64,000 bases of DNA from Candidula unifasciata (taxonomy: Eukaryota > Mollusca > Gastropoda > Stylommatophora > Geomitridae), in NCBI GenBank assembly GCA_905116865.2, contig CAJHNH020000845.1:152662-216661 (forward strand), written 5' to 3'. The notes beneath the pieces were generated by a model that did not search any database, was not told where the DNA came from, and saw nothing but the letters and a program-made list of their open reading frames with translations. The translations under genes and the position numbers were made by a program. Positions 37,146 through 49,935 of the stretch are shown piece by piece. Within the stretch, counting starts at the first letter, position 1. Each line of letters begins with the position of its first letter.

Positions 37146-37889
37146 ACATAAATAATGTACTTTAGTGTGGATGAATTGGGTTAAGGACGAACGAGTTACA
37201 CCTTTAAATGCAAGGCAAGTGAGCAGATTGACGGGTGCATGTCAAATTTAATCAATCATGAATTAGGTGAGTGAATGTCAGAGAAACGCGGGGTAATGAA
37301 AGGTTACTTAATTCAAAGAATGATCGAGAAGTATAGGTCTTGTTTTGGGTTCTAGGAACTGTGTGTGTGTGTGTCACGAGGATGAATGAATCAAATGGAT
37401 TCCTGAACCAGTAAGTTGATAAAACCTGGCTACTGTTTAGTTTGACAATTCTGGTCAAAGCTGGACGTGTTGTGTTTATTCAGCGTGGAAGATTGTCGTT
37501 GTCAAGATATCGCCGTTGGACTGCTCACGTGTATTTTCTTTTTGAAGGTAGGTATTCATCGATATTTACATTTTGCGATCAGTTGTCGAGCTGCGGTCCC
37601 TTGACCGTCACCTCAGTGAGCACTGGCTCAAAGGCAGCTGTGTGATATCAGCATCAGCTGTGCATTCATCTTGTCCATTGATTTAGCTTTCTGAAGCATG
37701 AGTTGGTGTGCACTGGAGAAGACTGCAGATGACTACAGCCAAGAGACTGACTTAAAGAGTCATTGCAGAAATGGGTGCTCATCCAACCGAAAGAATCCAA
37801 AGGCAATAAAAACTACTGGAGGTTAGCCAACCGTTCAAGTTTTGGGTTTTCAGAACGATAGTAGTTGTGTCATATCATTATCATCACGT

Positions 37890-38370
37890 AACAGGCTCTT
37901 TGTAGAACGTCGTTCTCACCACTGTCTGCCTGTGGGGACGGAAGGGGGGGGGGGAGGACCCTGGTCTCTTGCCAGCTCTTTTCACCTTGTGCACTTTTAT
38001 ATTTAAGGAGTCACATATCTTGTGCCAATCTTCGTGTTGGTCGGCCCTGCCACTCCTTCCTGGTACCATGCATTCTGCTATTACCGTTTCCAGTCAGCAA
38101 TGGTGCTTGACAAGACTAAAAATATTTCAGCTTCCGAGACAAGATGCTGTTTATCAGCCAATCTTGCTTAATGTTCAGATCTTTTCAAGTGTCAGTATTT
38201 CATTTCTTTGTCCATGGTACTTTTAGGAATCCTTCTTTAGAATTTTTCCTCAAAAGCCCCTATTTTCTTTCATAAGGACTAGGAGACAGTCCACAACTCA
38301 CATCTGTATTTGGCTAGAGGGATACATGCTCTCAAAATTTTAATTTTTGTTGCTGGTGCTTGACCACAGA
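37890..38370 (-). mobile_element. LINE 3' fragment
   Basis: Minus strand: KIKILRACIPLAKYRCELWT then, in other frames, LNIKQDWLINSILSRKLKYF and MVPGRSGRADQHEDWHKIC. The order matches the family member at 43464 ([20 protein letters not shown]...LNIKED...LKYFGHIKRH...MVPGRRGRGR). Broken. Confidence 0.78.
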
Positions 38371-38744
38371 CTTTTAAGGCTGTTTTACCTTTGCATTGCT
38401 GTGGCATGTACAGCATATAAAATACATTTGAAAGTTTAACAAGAAACATTTTAGCTTTTTCCATTGTACAGAAACATACGACATCCTGCAACGTCACAGT
38501 AACGGTGAACTGCCATAGTGTCTTCCTAACACACAGTCTCTTTGTCTGTATCAAGCTGCACATCTCCTAGGAACAAACTTCCCCAGCACTTGAGCTCAAG
38601 GGCCACTATGTAGATTCCCCCCCCCCCCCCCAGAGCTGACATCCCTGTTAAGTGGAGCTGGTTATCTACACAGCTGCAGGATTGAACTATGCAACAACTA
38701 TCAATTTAATCTGACCAAAATCGACGGACTCCAGTAAGTTATGA

Positions 38745-38915
38745 AGTAAGAACCGAGATAACGGAACTCAGAACATTTCCATAAGTGCCCCATCTCCATC
38801 TTCAGCAGCAATTGCAAAGTTCCAACTTCAATGGTGCCTGTAACAGTCTGTTTGTGTGTCCCATCCCATCCCCGGAGTGTTGAGCATCGATCAGATCCCC
38901 TGGTCACTCCTTGCT
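38745..38915 (-). repeat. Family-C dispersed repeat
   Basis: Reverse complement of the 25595-25765 type: ataagtgccccatctccatc, ttcagcagcaattgcaaagt. Confidence 0.65.
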
Positions 38916-39239
38916 GCAATAAATTAAGTAAATAATACCCTCCCCTTTTTTTACAATTAGCGCACTGGACACATGGTGGTGCTAAGTATATTTTTGCACA
39001 GATTCGATTAAAAATAGGATCAACAGGCACCTTTACTCCCTGGCACATTTCCGAGAACTCTCTTCTTTCGTGTGATTTTAGTTTACGGCTTATTTGCGTT
39101 ACAGCATAACTGCGATATTTTCACATCTGCTGACTGTATGTAAGCTTCGTGGAGTGTTCATCTTTGTCTCATGCCCCCACACCCCCAATTCACCAGTGGT
39201 CCATGATTCTCTGTAATATATTCTCACAGCTCTTAGGCT

Positions 39240-39650
39240 TTCCATTTCCTTTTGTCAACTAACTGTTACCAGATTGTAGCCCAGTGTCAAAGTCTTCTTA
39301 TCTGTCCTGCGTTTCTCAGGTGGCTTGAGTGATGGATTTTTCATTTCTTTTTGCAAATTTAAGCAACACCATTTAACCACCTCTTTCTTGGTCTTCCCCT
39401 CGCCTTCCTCCCAGCTTTTCTGCTCTAAAAAGTCTCATATGCCTGTCTAGTCTGACTGCATTCTCTGTCTGCCTATATAAAACAAACAGTTGTATTCTAA
39501 CTTGTTCTATAATGCTGGTGTTGGTAACCCTTCTCTTCTTGTGCTGTTAGAGAGACAATGCATGTCCCAGGCAGTGATTATCTGTTCCAATACCCTATTT
39601 ATTGTTCATGCTTGTCCTGATAGCAAAAAGTAGGGATGCAGATGTTATTA
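39240..39650 (-). mobile_element. LINE 3' tail fragment
   Basis: Minus strand gives GRKARGRPRKRWLNGV, and the terminal block whose plus-strand form is ccagattgtagcccagtgtc. The same terminal block occurs at 41330-41360 (-) and 49815-49920 (+), defining a dispersed LINE 3' end. Confidence 0.6.
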
Positions 39651-40012
39651 AAAGACTACACAAAAAATAGGTCTATTCAACTAAGTTTACTATTTCTAAA
39701 ATAGCGATCGCTAAGGGTGAAAGGCCCGATCCTCAACATAGAAAGATTATTACAATACAACTGGCGGTACTAATCACAAGTCACCCTATCTTGTCGGAAG
39801 CATGATGTTGTAGGGGATTTCCCGGGACACTCCTATAGTCTAGAGGTGTCATGTGTTCCCCATTTTGATCATTTCAAGCAGATCCACTAGCAACAACAGC
39901 CACTGTCAACGAATTTAATATTACGAAAACATAAATGATTTTATATTCACAAGCATCGTGCCAGCGGCACTCCCTCATCAGTACTTTCTCGTACGCAAGC
40001 ACCTTCGACCTA

Positions 40013-41245
<1,233 letters not shown>

Positions 41246-41324
41246 TTAATTTACACAAGAAATGACAAAAATTAACAAAAAGATAACATTTTATTAATAA
41301 AAGTTGAAATTATTTTTTCGTCTT

Positions 41325-41715
41325 ACTGTTACTAGGGTGTAGCCTAGTGTCACAGGTTTTCTGTATTTGTCTTGTGCTTCTTGGGTGACTTAAGCGATGG
41401 ATTTGTTAATTTTTTTTTTTTTTAAGGTTTCAGCTACACCATTAGTCTTTCTATCTATCTCTTAGTCTTCCTCCCTGATATTCTACTATAAAGAGTCTAA
41501 TTTACAGTCTGGTCTGGCTGCATTCTCATTAGATGGCTGAACCATTTTATTCTTTGTATATATAATCTAGACATGGTCTTATCTCGACTTTTCCTCTAAT
41601 GCTGGTATTTATAACAGCAGAGACTGTGCATTTCACATGTAGTTATTTTCTGTTCTACTGCCCTATTCATTGATCATGTTTGGCACTCATAACATAAAGT
41701 AGAGATAAAGATTCT
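41325..41715 (-). mobile_element. LINE 3' tail fragment
   Basis: Same dispersed LINE end as 39240-39650: gtgtagcctagtgtcacagg, ttttctgtatttgtcttgtg, ...aatgctggtatttataacag. Confidence 0.6.
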
Positions 41716-42590
41716 ATCAATCATCTGCTGTAAGGCAGACATTTAGGTGTCTAAGTAGTGGGGCTAATTGGTAAGTGGACAGCATTTGCCTAAGTAAAAA
41801 ATTTTTTTAAAGTTTTTTCTTCTTCTTTTTTGATATGTTCAGATCAGACCATCAAGGTTTCCCATAGATTGCTCTGCACACTTTGCTCTTAAGGCTAAGT
41901 TTCTTCTTGAAGATGCAGGTATGTTGTTGGGGTCTGCAGAATGTGCTGAGATGTTTGTAGTCCTGTTTGATATGCACACTGTGGGGACTGTGCAGTCAGG
42001 CAATTTTGTTTTATAAAAAAATGTGTAAACATCCTAAAGGGTATAGATTAACCTACAAACTAAAATCATTTCCTTAAAAAAATCACAGGCATGATTTATG
42101 TAAAAAAATGAAGTGACAAATACAAGTAATTTATAAAACACGGACAGATACGATGAATTTCTGAAAAGCTCAGACAGGTCCAAAAAAAATTTTTAATCGT
42201 TGAGAATTATATATTTTTGTATAAAACAAGAGACTGTATATGGTATAGAAATGGACACACAAAATTTATATATGGCAGGACTTCTTGCGCATTGCTGAAG
42301 ACCCTCCTTAAACCTGACTATAGTTTAATATATTGTACATATCATGTTGCATAAAACAACTATCTTAACATCTGAGCCATTGATAATCTCTTCTCATTAC
42401 TTTTTAAATTAAAAAAATTCTCAACCACATGGGGGAAAAAACAGTCTTTAAAAGTATGGTACGAAAGGATAATTGAAAGATACAGAGATAAGGTATTCTT
42501 AACCATATCAAGTAGCAAATTTAACAGTCATAATTTTTTTCTTTCTTCCTTTATATGTTGTTTAATTAAGAAGTTTTTCAATATGTAGAG

Positions 42591-42734
42591 AAGGGCTGTT
42601 CAACTTAGTTTACTCACGGGCCAAAATGAAACTAGGATCATCGCTGGCCACAGATCTGAGTCCCAGAGTAGAAAACCCATTATAATACAATACAACTGGC
42701 ATGTGACCTGCAGGCCACCAGTTAAACAGCCCTG
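42591..42734. mobile_element. hAT-type MITE
   Basis: 144 bp, aagggctgttcaacttag ... gttaaacagccctg, flanked by atgtagag (42583-42590) and atgtaaag (42735-42742), 7 of 8 matching. End sequences belong to the same group as 26193-26707. Confidence 0.8.
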
Positions 42735-42854
42735 ATGTAAAGTTTTCCACAGCCCTACAGATAAATATTGTTCCTTGTAGACAGAAATAGTTATGGAACC
42801 AATAAAAGAGCCCACAAACCAGCTAATGTGCAAATGAAAAACAACCTGAAGCAA

Positions 42855-42935
42855 CGAAAATAAATATTGTTGGGGGTCACCACTACATGAGGAATTTTAT
42901 GAAAGGGTTGTGGCATTGAGAACCGCTGTGTTACA
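42855..42935. repeat. hAT-MITE right-end fragment
   Basis: gggggtcaccactacatgag, ...gaaagggttgtggcattgag, aaccgctg resembles one end of the CAGTGGTTCTC MITE group; no partner end. Confidence 0.45.
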
Positions 42936-43463
42936 TAAACAGACATTTCTGTTTAGTGCAAACAGTAAAAGTGCTTAATGTGCACCAATTATTGAAGAGT
43001 AGTCTAAGTCTCAACATCAATCTGCACAAAAGTGCTTTCTTATTTCATTCGCTAGCTGACAGAAGAAATGAACATTAGAAGCCAATGCAGCACAGAATTA
43101 ACATATAATACAGCTTCACACGTGTCATTTTTGTGCCTGTTGTGGCTTCATCATTTTATATGGCCAGTGACGAGACTTTTAAAGTTTCCATTAATTATAT
43201 GGCACAAAGCAAACATTTTAACTTTACAAAATTAAATAATTTTTTCTTGTGATCGCATCCCTGATCTACAATCGAGTTTTTACGATAATACTAGTTTTTT
43301 TGTTTAGTTTTTCAAGTTCGTTTCCTCTCCCAGCATTGCAATTGGAAAGACAGACCACTTTTTCCTTTTTCTTCCTTACTTCCATAAGCTTTGTGCATGG
43401 TGTTGATAATTAGGCCAGTATTCCATTCATCAAAATCTTTTCTTAAATTTAAAGAAAACGAAA

Positions 43464-44100
43464 ATGATGTCCACAGATCAAACTGGCTGTCACCCAAAAA
43501 TAACAATAAATGATGAAGAAATTGAAAATGTCACAAACTTTGAATATTTAGGCTCTATAATAAACAACAATGGAGACTGTTCAACAGAAATTACAAGAAG
43601 GATGGCCATAGCAATGCAAAGATTAAACAGCCTTAAAAGTCTATGGTTAAGCACCAGCAAGAAGATAATTAGAATTTTAAGAGCATGCATCTTCCCTGTG
43701 GCTACATACGGATGTGAGTCGTGGACTATCTCTCAGTCCTTAAGAAAGACAATAGGGGCTTTTGAGCTGAAATGCTATAGAAAGATTCTCAGTATATCTT
43801 GGACAAAGAAGATGAGAAATATTGACATCTTAAAAGATCTGAACATCAAGGAAGACTAGCTAAAAAACAGCCTCCTTTCTCAAAAGCTGAAATATTTTGG
43901 TCATATTAAGCGCCACGACGAATTGGAATAAATTATAGCAGAAGGCATGGTACCAGGAAGGAGGGGCAGGGGCCGACAGACACGAAGATGATCACAGGAT
44001 ATAAGTGACTCCTTGAGTGTGAAAGTGAATGAGGAGGCAGGAGAACTGGTGAGTGACCGAGTTTCTTTCAGGCAGACTGTGATGAGAGCGACGTTATGCA
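43464..44100 (+). mobile_element. LINE ORF2 3' fragment
   Basis: Open for 131 residues: [60 protein letters not shown]. After a stop it continues as LKYFGHIKRHDELE and MVPGRRGRGR. These are the thumb/C-terminal domain and tail of a non-LTR ORF2. Upstream, at 43330-43460 on the opposite strand, a piece reading [11 protein letters not shown] may be another scrap. Confidence 0.85.
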
Positions 44101-44149
44101 AAGGACCTGTTACATGATGATGATTCCATTCATTAAAGACGATTAAGCA

Positions 44150-44375
44150 CAGAAAATTGAAATATTTTGCACTTGAAATCTCTCAAAAGTTAAGAGAGAA
44201 CAATAATTGAGGTGTATATGCCTCGGAAGAGAGAAAGAGGAAGGCGAAAGAGAAGATGGGTGCAGGATGTGGCAGATAATATCCAGATGGGTGTATCGGA
44301 CGCGGGACATCTTGCTAGTAAACAAGAAGTTTTCCGGAGGGTTGTTATGGAAGCAAGGTTCTGCAAATGACATGC
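44150..44375 (+). mobile_element. LINE 3' fragment
   Basis: MPRKRERGRRKRRWVQDVAD then NIQMGVSDAGHLASKQEVFR and RVVMEARF, the same family tail as 48950-49736. Confidence 0.82.
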
Positions 44376-44484
44376 TACTGACTGACTGATTCCACTCTCA
44401 AGGGGCCATCATGCCAGAACACGTTCTGCGGTTTGTACGCACGTTTTTAATACAATACACTTCACTGCAACTAAAAGTTATATC

Positions 44485-44745
44485 TTCTTCTTGGCGCTGA
44501 CCGGCTGTAATCTCTAGCAGAAAGTTCTGGTTGTTCGTCCACTTCTGGACTTAGGTCTTGTTCCAGAACTTGAGTTGTCTGCGAGCTCATTGTACAGATC
44601 CAGCTTATATTTGTGTGACTATTAGTTCCACATCCCCCAGGCACAGACGCACTATGATGACTGTGGAAAAAACAACCTAGTCGCCTTGCTGGGGCAAAAA
44701 GGGGAGGGTGTCTTGTTTCCCCCCCCCCCCCCATAAGGGCATGCA
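44485..44745 (-). repeat. Family-A dispersed repeat with C-tract
   Basis: gaccggctgtaatctctagc, ...gttctggttgttcgtccact, ...ttgttccagaacttgagttg. The C14-type run at about 44719-44732 follows gggtgtcttgttt. Confidence 0.72.
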
Positions 44746-44894
44746 CAGGAAAATGAAGGTTAATTAGTAGAGATTGAGTTTTATTTTACAAATTAACTAC
44801 TGCTTGGAATAATAATAATTTTTTTTAAACAACATAATGCTAGGATCAACATTACAAACAAAAAGTTCCATTATAAAATTATACAGCACACTGG

Positions 44895-45110
44895 CAACTA
44901 TGAACCTCTTTTAACTACAGTGAAAAGGCGAAAAATGCAATGGTATGGACATGTAATAAGATCTAATGGCCTCTCAAAAACAATACTGTAGGGCTCAGTA
45001 GAGGGAAAGAGGAGAAGAGGCCGGCCAAGAAAGACCTGGTTACAGAACCAGACTGACTGGACAGGCCTCAGGCATTCAACCATGAAGTCAACTGACCGCC
45101 AAAGGTGTTA
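44895..45110 (+). mobile_element. LINE 3' fragment
   Basis: LLTTVKRRKMQWYGHVIRSN then KRRRGRPRKTWLQNQTDWTG: a typical LINE ORF2 C-terminus, one in-frame stop. Confidence 0.8.
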
Positions 45111-45254
45111 CGGGATGATGATGAATGCTAGGAATTTAGTATTCCTTGGACTCTTTGGTTTCCATTTAGCTGTGATGCTGGAAATTTTAATAAAATACTA
45201 TTATCATATATTTCTTCTTTTTCACGGAATGTTCTGGTTGTTTATCCACTACCG

Positions 45255-45530
45255 TCCCCGTGAGGGTTCCAGGGGCCGGCCTTATTGTGAGGAAAACAAG
45301 AATAGACCCACTGCCTGCCCTACAAGCATGTGGCAAGAGTCAACTAACTGGGAGCGTCCGAAGTTGGAGTGCATCTGCCTGAGGGGAAAAGAACAACCTG
45401 CACACAAATAAACCAGTACAACAGATGTACACGCACAACTCAGGCACTGGCATGAAGCCAAAGTCCAAATGTGAGAGCAACCAGGACATTTAGCGGGAGT
45501 TTACAGCCAGTTAACAAAGAAGAAGAAGGG
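45255..45530 (+). repeat. Family-A repeat, reverse orientation, full with (GAA)n tail
   Basis: Runs ccccgtgagggttccagggg, ...aacaagaatagacccactgc, ...tgcatctgcctgagggg, ...gtttacagccagttaacaaa, gaagaagaag. Partner of the next copy in an inverted pair. Confidence 0.72.
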
Positions 45531-45534
45531 GATC

Positions 45535-45690
45535 CATTTTTAGACTTTCATCTTGTTGCAGAACTTAAGTATGATGCGCAAATTCAATTGACAGATCTGG
45601 TTTATTTGTATACAGACTATTGGTTGCTCACCCTTCAGGCAATTGTACTCCTAAATTCGAAAAACCCTAATTAGACGACTGTTTACAACA
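45535..45690 (-). repeat. Family-A repeat, partial
   Basis: Opposite orientation to the preceding copy and joined at its tail: catcttgttgcagaacttaa, ...ttggttgctcacccttcagg, ...cctaattagacgactg. Confidence 0.65.
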
Positions 45691-45692
45691 TG

Positions 45693-45900
45693 AAGGAGCG
45701 GATGGCCGAGTGATTACGAAGTCAGGCTCTCATGCGGGAGCCCTGGGCTTGAACCATGGTAAAGTAATGGAGTTTTCTGCCTGCTGCAAAATTTAACATC
45801 CTAACCTGTAGTCCGTGGTGACAAACACTAGCTGTGCGGCCCTAAATTCTCAGGCTCAAGATCCCCTGTCTACACCGACCTACAAAGTGGTAGATACAGA
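45693..45900 (+). mobile_element. tRNA-derived SINE (Leu/Ser-like head)
   Basis: gagcggatggccgagtgatt (box A tggccgagtgatta) and gccctgggcttgaaccatgg (box B). Tail gctgtgcggccctaaattct / caggctcaagatc as in 28603-28775. Confidence 0.8.
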
Positions 45901-45904
45901 CAGT

Positions 45905-46055
45905 CCTGGGATATTTTGCTAAGTGCTGGGGGGGGGGGAGGGGAGGGGGGCTCAAAAGTTTTGGAACAAGACTAAAGTACAGAAGTAAATAAACAACCAG
46001 AACTTCCCCCGTTGGAGTTTACAGCTGATGAAGTTGAAGAAAATTGCAACAAGAT
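45905..46055 (+). repeat. Family-A fragment with G-tracts
   Basis: G-runs at 45927-45946, then ttttggaacaagactaaagt, ...aaacaaccagaacttccccc, ...gtttacagctgatgaagttg. Confidence 0.55.
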
Positions 46056-46514
46056 AACTGATAATAAATATGGGGCCACTGAATGACAAGCTTTAAAAAA
46101 CCAGAAGTTCTAGTGGGAACAGATAAACTAAATATAGAAAACTCTGTGAAACAGCCACTCTTGTGTTGGATGTCACATAAAACAAATCAAGTGGCAAATA
46201 TCTACAGCCCTCACTGTCTGGCAAGTCATTAATCTTTCATAATTTTTTTTTTATTTTAGTAATATCTCTATCTTTTTCACACATGCAAACAGACCATTAA
46301 AACAAGTTTGGTTGAAGATTTATTTTTACAATTGGTAAGCCTGATAAATCAAACAAATTGATCCAGGGGAAGAGACAGGTTTCCTAAACATATCCATATG
46401 CAACGAAAGTGATCCCTGACAATCACAGCTGAACAGGACCCATAGCGGCCAGAGGCAGACCCGAAGGTCATCATCTGCACAATGGCTAACTGACACTGAC
46501 CTCACAGAGCATGT

Positions 46515-47140
46515 CTTGGGAGGTAAAGTCAGCTGGTGTCATGAGGTAAAGTCAGCTGGTGAGATGAGGTAAAGTCAGCTGGTGAGATGAGGTAAAGTCA
46601 GCTGGTGAGATGAGGTAAAGTCAGCTGGTGTGATGAGGTAAAGTCAGCTGGTGTGAGGTAAAGTCATCTGGTGTGATGAGGTAAAGTCATCTGGTGTGGT
46701 GAGGTAAAGTCAGCTGGTGAGATGAGGTAAAGTCAGCTGGTGAGATGAAGTAAAGTCAGCTGGTGAGATGAGGTAAAGTCAGCTGGTGAGATGAGGTAAA
46801 GTCAGCTGGTGAGATGAGGTAAAGTCAGCTGGTGAGATGAGGTAAAGTCAGCTGGTGTCATGAGGTAAAGTCAGCTAGTGAGATGAAGTAAAGTCAGCTG
46901 GTGAGATGAGGTAAAGTCAGCTGGTGTGATGAGGTAAAGTCAGCTGGTGTGATGAGGTAAAGTCATCTGGTGTGGTGAGGTAGTCATCTGGTGTGATGAG
47001 GTAAAGTCATCTGGTGTGATGGGGTAAAGTCATCTGGTGTGCTTAGATAAAGTTATCTGGTGTGGTGAGGTAAAGTCAGCTGGTGCAATGAAGTAAATGA
47101 GGTAAAGTCTGCTGGTGTGATGAGGTAAAGTCAGCTAGAC
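46515..47140. repeat. 23-bp minisatellite
   Basis: About 27 copies of gaggtaaagtcagctggtga plus gat, with agct/atct and gaga/gtga variants in runs. Confidence 0.94.
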
Positions 47141-48233
47141 ATGGTTTAAAGTTTTTAGGATATGCAACAGCATACAGATCATACTCTGGTACTAACATCC
47201 CTATTAGTAACAACTTATAGCATGCTTGGCAAGGTGCAGTTCACTGTCCATATTTTGTGTTGCTTCCCCACATGGGCTTTTGTAGCACATGTCAGCTGCA
47301 CCAGAACATCAATCAATAAAAACAAAAATGGAGTATATCTCCTCACTCAGTGGGTGTTCTGTTTAATTTTCATTATTATTATTTCAAAAATAATTACTAT
47401 AACACACACACACATTTTTTTTAATTTGTCTAGCTGAATACGTGTTTGTAATAATGTTTACAAATAAAAACCGTATTAAACATAATGTTGACACTATGAA
47501 ATTCAAGTCACCACTACTTCATATGACATATCAATCATTGGATCATGATAATATTCATTCTGCTTCAACTCTTTGGAGGCTAATGACTAAACTTCTTTAA
47601 AAAAATGCAGAAAACATAATAAAGCTTTTGTATTACAGAAGCGTAAAATGTGTCTTCTGGTTCGACAATGACTTTTTCACTGCGACAGATAAATCAATGG
47701 ACTAAAATGGAAACAGCAAATTAACTGCCTACTTTGCAATTACATAACAATGCTCTCTGAAAATTAAACTGATGTCAACTAATTAAACTTCAAACACGCA
47801 AAATCTGCGGCATGTATTACAATATCGATGATCATTTACGTTAAACATCTGTTAACTGCCAGAAGTAAATTATAAGTTTGAAAACAAGTCCGAATTCGTC
47901 CCCTAATGAGAAAAATTACCAAGTCCTCCATTCTGATTCTGATTATTTTGTCATGGGAGTTCGCCAAGGAAACGTTGTGTGGTTTGAAATGTTTTGTCCT
48001 AACACACCAACAATTAGCAGTTTAACTGAATCTTAAATTACAGTCTACTAAACTCAAACATGACTGCAATATAAAATGAAAGTCCTAAGACTACAAACTA
48101 GTCGCCGGACACGCAGGCTGGAAAGGACAAAGCCAGGACAAGCTTTAGGAAGTTGGCTGTGGCCCTGACCCAAGCAAACGACGAAAGACCTGGGAAAGCA
48201 AACAAGATCATATTTTGCTTCAACATCTCACTT

Positions 48234-48296
48234 ACCATCACTTGTAGAAGTTGAAATATCCTTCCCTTTGTTTCTTCCACTATTTATAAATAAGAC
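48234..48296 (-). promoter_or_regulatory. Candidate minus-strand TATA and donor
   Basis: On the minus strand tatttataaata (48280-48292) is followed about 45 bp on by an excellent donor gatg|gtaagtgag at 48236/48235. This could be a short first exon of Hipk. No transcript evidence. Confidence 0.25.
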
Positions 48297-48659
48297 CCTA
48301 AGTTCTTAGAACTGAAAGAATACGAATTTTGTCCATAAACCCCCGAAAAAAGGCTCTAATTTGAGCCAAAATATTTTACCACTGCAACATGTCTGTCTGC
48401 CATGAAGGGGGATCGACAAGGAGCTCTATGTCTGTTCGAAAGGATTCATTGTTTACCGGGAAGAAATAACAATTTTTTAATACACTAAAAGTCAATTACG
48501 ACTTATTTTAAATGCCTCAAAATATAACTTTATTTAAAATTTAAGTTATAAAAAAAATATTTTGAACTAAAAACTCAAAAGAAAGCACAAATTAGAGGTA
48601 CAGTTTGTTAATTTGTTTGCAGGTATACAAATATCCCAACGAGTCCAGCAATCCCTTGT

Positions 48660-48770
48660 TTTGACGTCACTTCTGCTTTGCGCTCACGGATAAGGCGGAG
48701 AGCCAATGGAAAGCCTGGGTATATTTAGACTGCGGCCCTGCTGTCGCACGTGTTGGTCTGCTTGCAGCGT
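48660..48770. promoter_or_regulatory. Candidate promoter: CRE, CCAAT, TATA-like
   Basis: tgacgtca (perfect CRE, 48662-48669), agccaatgg (CCAAT at 48703-48707), tatatttag (48720-48727), then a locally GC-rich stretch. The order suits a plus-strand promoter, but CRE and CCAAT also act in reverse, so it could serve Hipk or be bidirectional. Confidence 0.35.
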
Positions 48771-48949
48771 CTGGCGGGAATGTCATACCTGCTGGCCGCC
48801 TCCATAGCGACCATGTCGTAGCACAACTCCATTTAACACAACTAATACAAGTGTCATAATTATATTGAATGTCGCAGCATACCTATATATGACACAACTA
48901 ATACAAGTTGGATACTACCGTGCCTGACCTGCATTGAATGTCACAGCAT

Positions 48950-49736
48950 TCATTCATTCAGTAGCATGTCCCTCGCGGAACCTCGCTGCCATAACAACCC
49001 TCCGGAAAACCTTCCTATCATGAGCAAGATGTCCTGCGTCTGATACACCCATCTGGAGATCATCTGCCACATCCTGCACCCATCTTCTCCTTGGCCTTCC
49101 TCTTCCTCTCTTCCCAGGCATATACCCCTCCATTATTGTTCTCTCTAGACCTCCATGACGTTTCAAGTGACCAAAATATTTCAATTTTCTTTGTTTTATT
49201 GTCTTTACTAGCCAACCCTCTTCAATATTCAGCTCTTGAAGTATGGATGCATTTGTTCTTTTCTTTACCCAAGATATTCTTAGAACCTGTCTGTAACATT
49301 TATATTCAAATGCATTTATGCGCTGTTCCGCTTGTTTAGTAAGTGTCCAGGTCTCACAGGCGTATGTTGCAATGGGAAAGATGCATGCTCTTAAAAATCT
49401 GACCTTTGTAATTCTATCTGTACAATTCCATAATTTATTCAGTTGTTTTAGTCTTTGAAGAGCAATTGATAGTCGCCGTTTAATTTCTTTCATTGTGTCA
49501 CCATTGTTGGTAACCAGTGACCCTAGATATTCGAAATTTTCCACCACTTCCAATCTTTCCTCATTAACATATATTTCTTTCTCCATGGCAGTTTTGTTTG
49601 TATGCATTATCTTTGTTTTTGCTGTGTTAAGAAATAAGTTATGATTTTCACTATTTCTTTGGAGTGAGGTTAATAAGTTTTCTAAACCATTTTGTGATGT
49701 TGATAGTAATACTGTATCATCAGCATAACGAATTTC
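48950..49736 (-). mobile_element. 5'-truncated LINE with 11-bp target duplication
   Basis: The minus strand is open for about 260 residues. It begins at reverse-transcriptase motif C (RYADDTVLL), then FEYLGSLVTNNGD, RACIFPIATYACETWTLTKQ, LKYFGHLKRHGGLERTIMEG, KRGRGRPRRRWVQDVADDLQ and the end ARFREGHATE-stop. The 3' end is a short (TGAA)n. Direct repeats tgtcacagcat flank it at 48939-48949 and 49737-49747. The endonuclease and most of the polymerase are absent. The frame is uninterrupted, so insertion looks recent. Clade is RTE-like by tail and simple-repeat end (inference). Confidence 0.9.
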
Positions 49737-49764
49737 TGTCACAGCATAACTTCATAAAATACAG

Positions 49765-49935
49765 TTAATTTTATAAATGTATCATTGAGAAGCACAAGAC
49801 ACATACAGAAAACATGACACTGGGCTACAGCCTGGTATCAGTGAGACGACAAAATCACGACACTTGGCTAGTGCCTGGTATCAGTGAGACGACAAAATCA
49901 CGATACTGGGCTACAACCTTTTGTCAGTAAGACGA
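49765..49935 (+). repeat. LINE 3' end with triplicated terminus
   Basis: agaagcacaagacacataca then three tandem units of about 46-48 bp, each containing actgggctacagcctggtat and cagtgagacgacaaaatcac. Same family end as 39240 and 41325 (minus strand). Confidence 0.7.
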
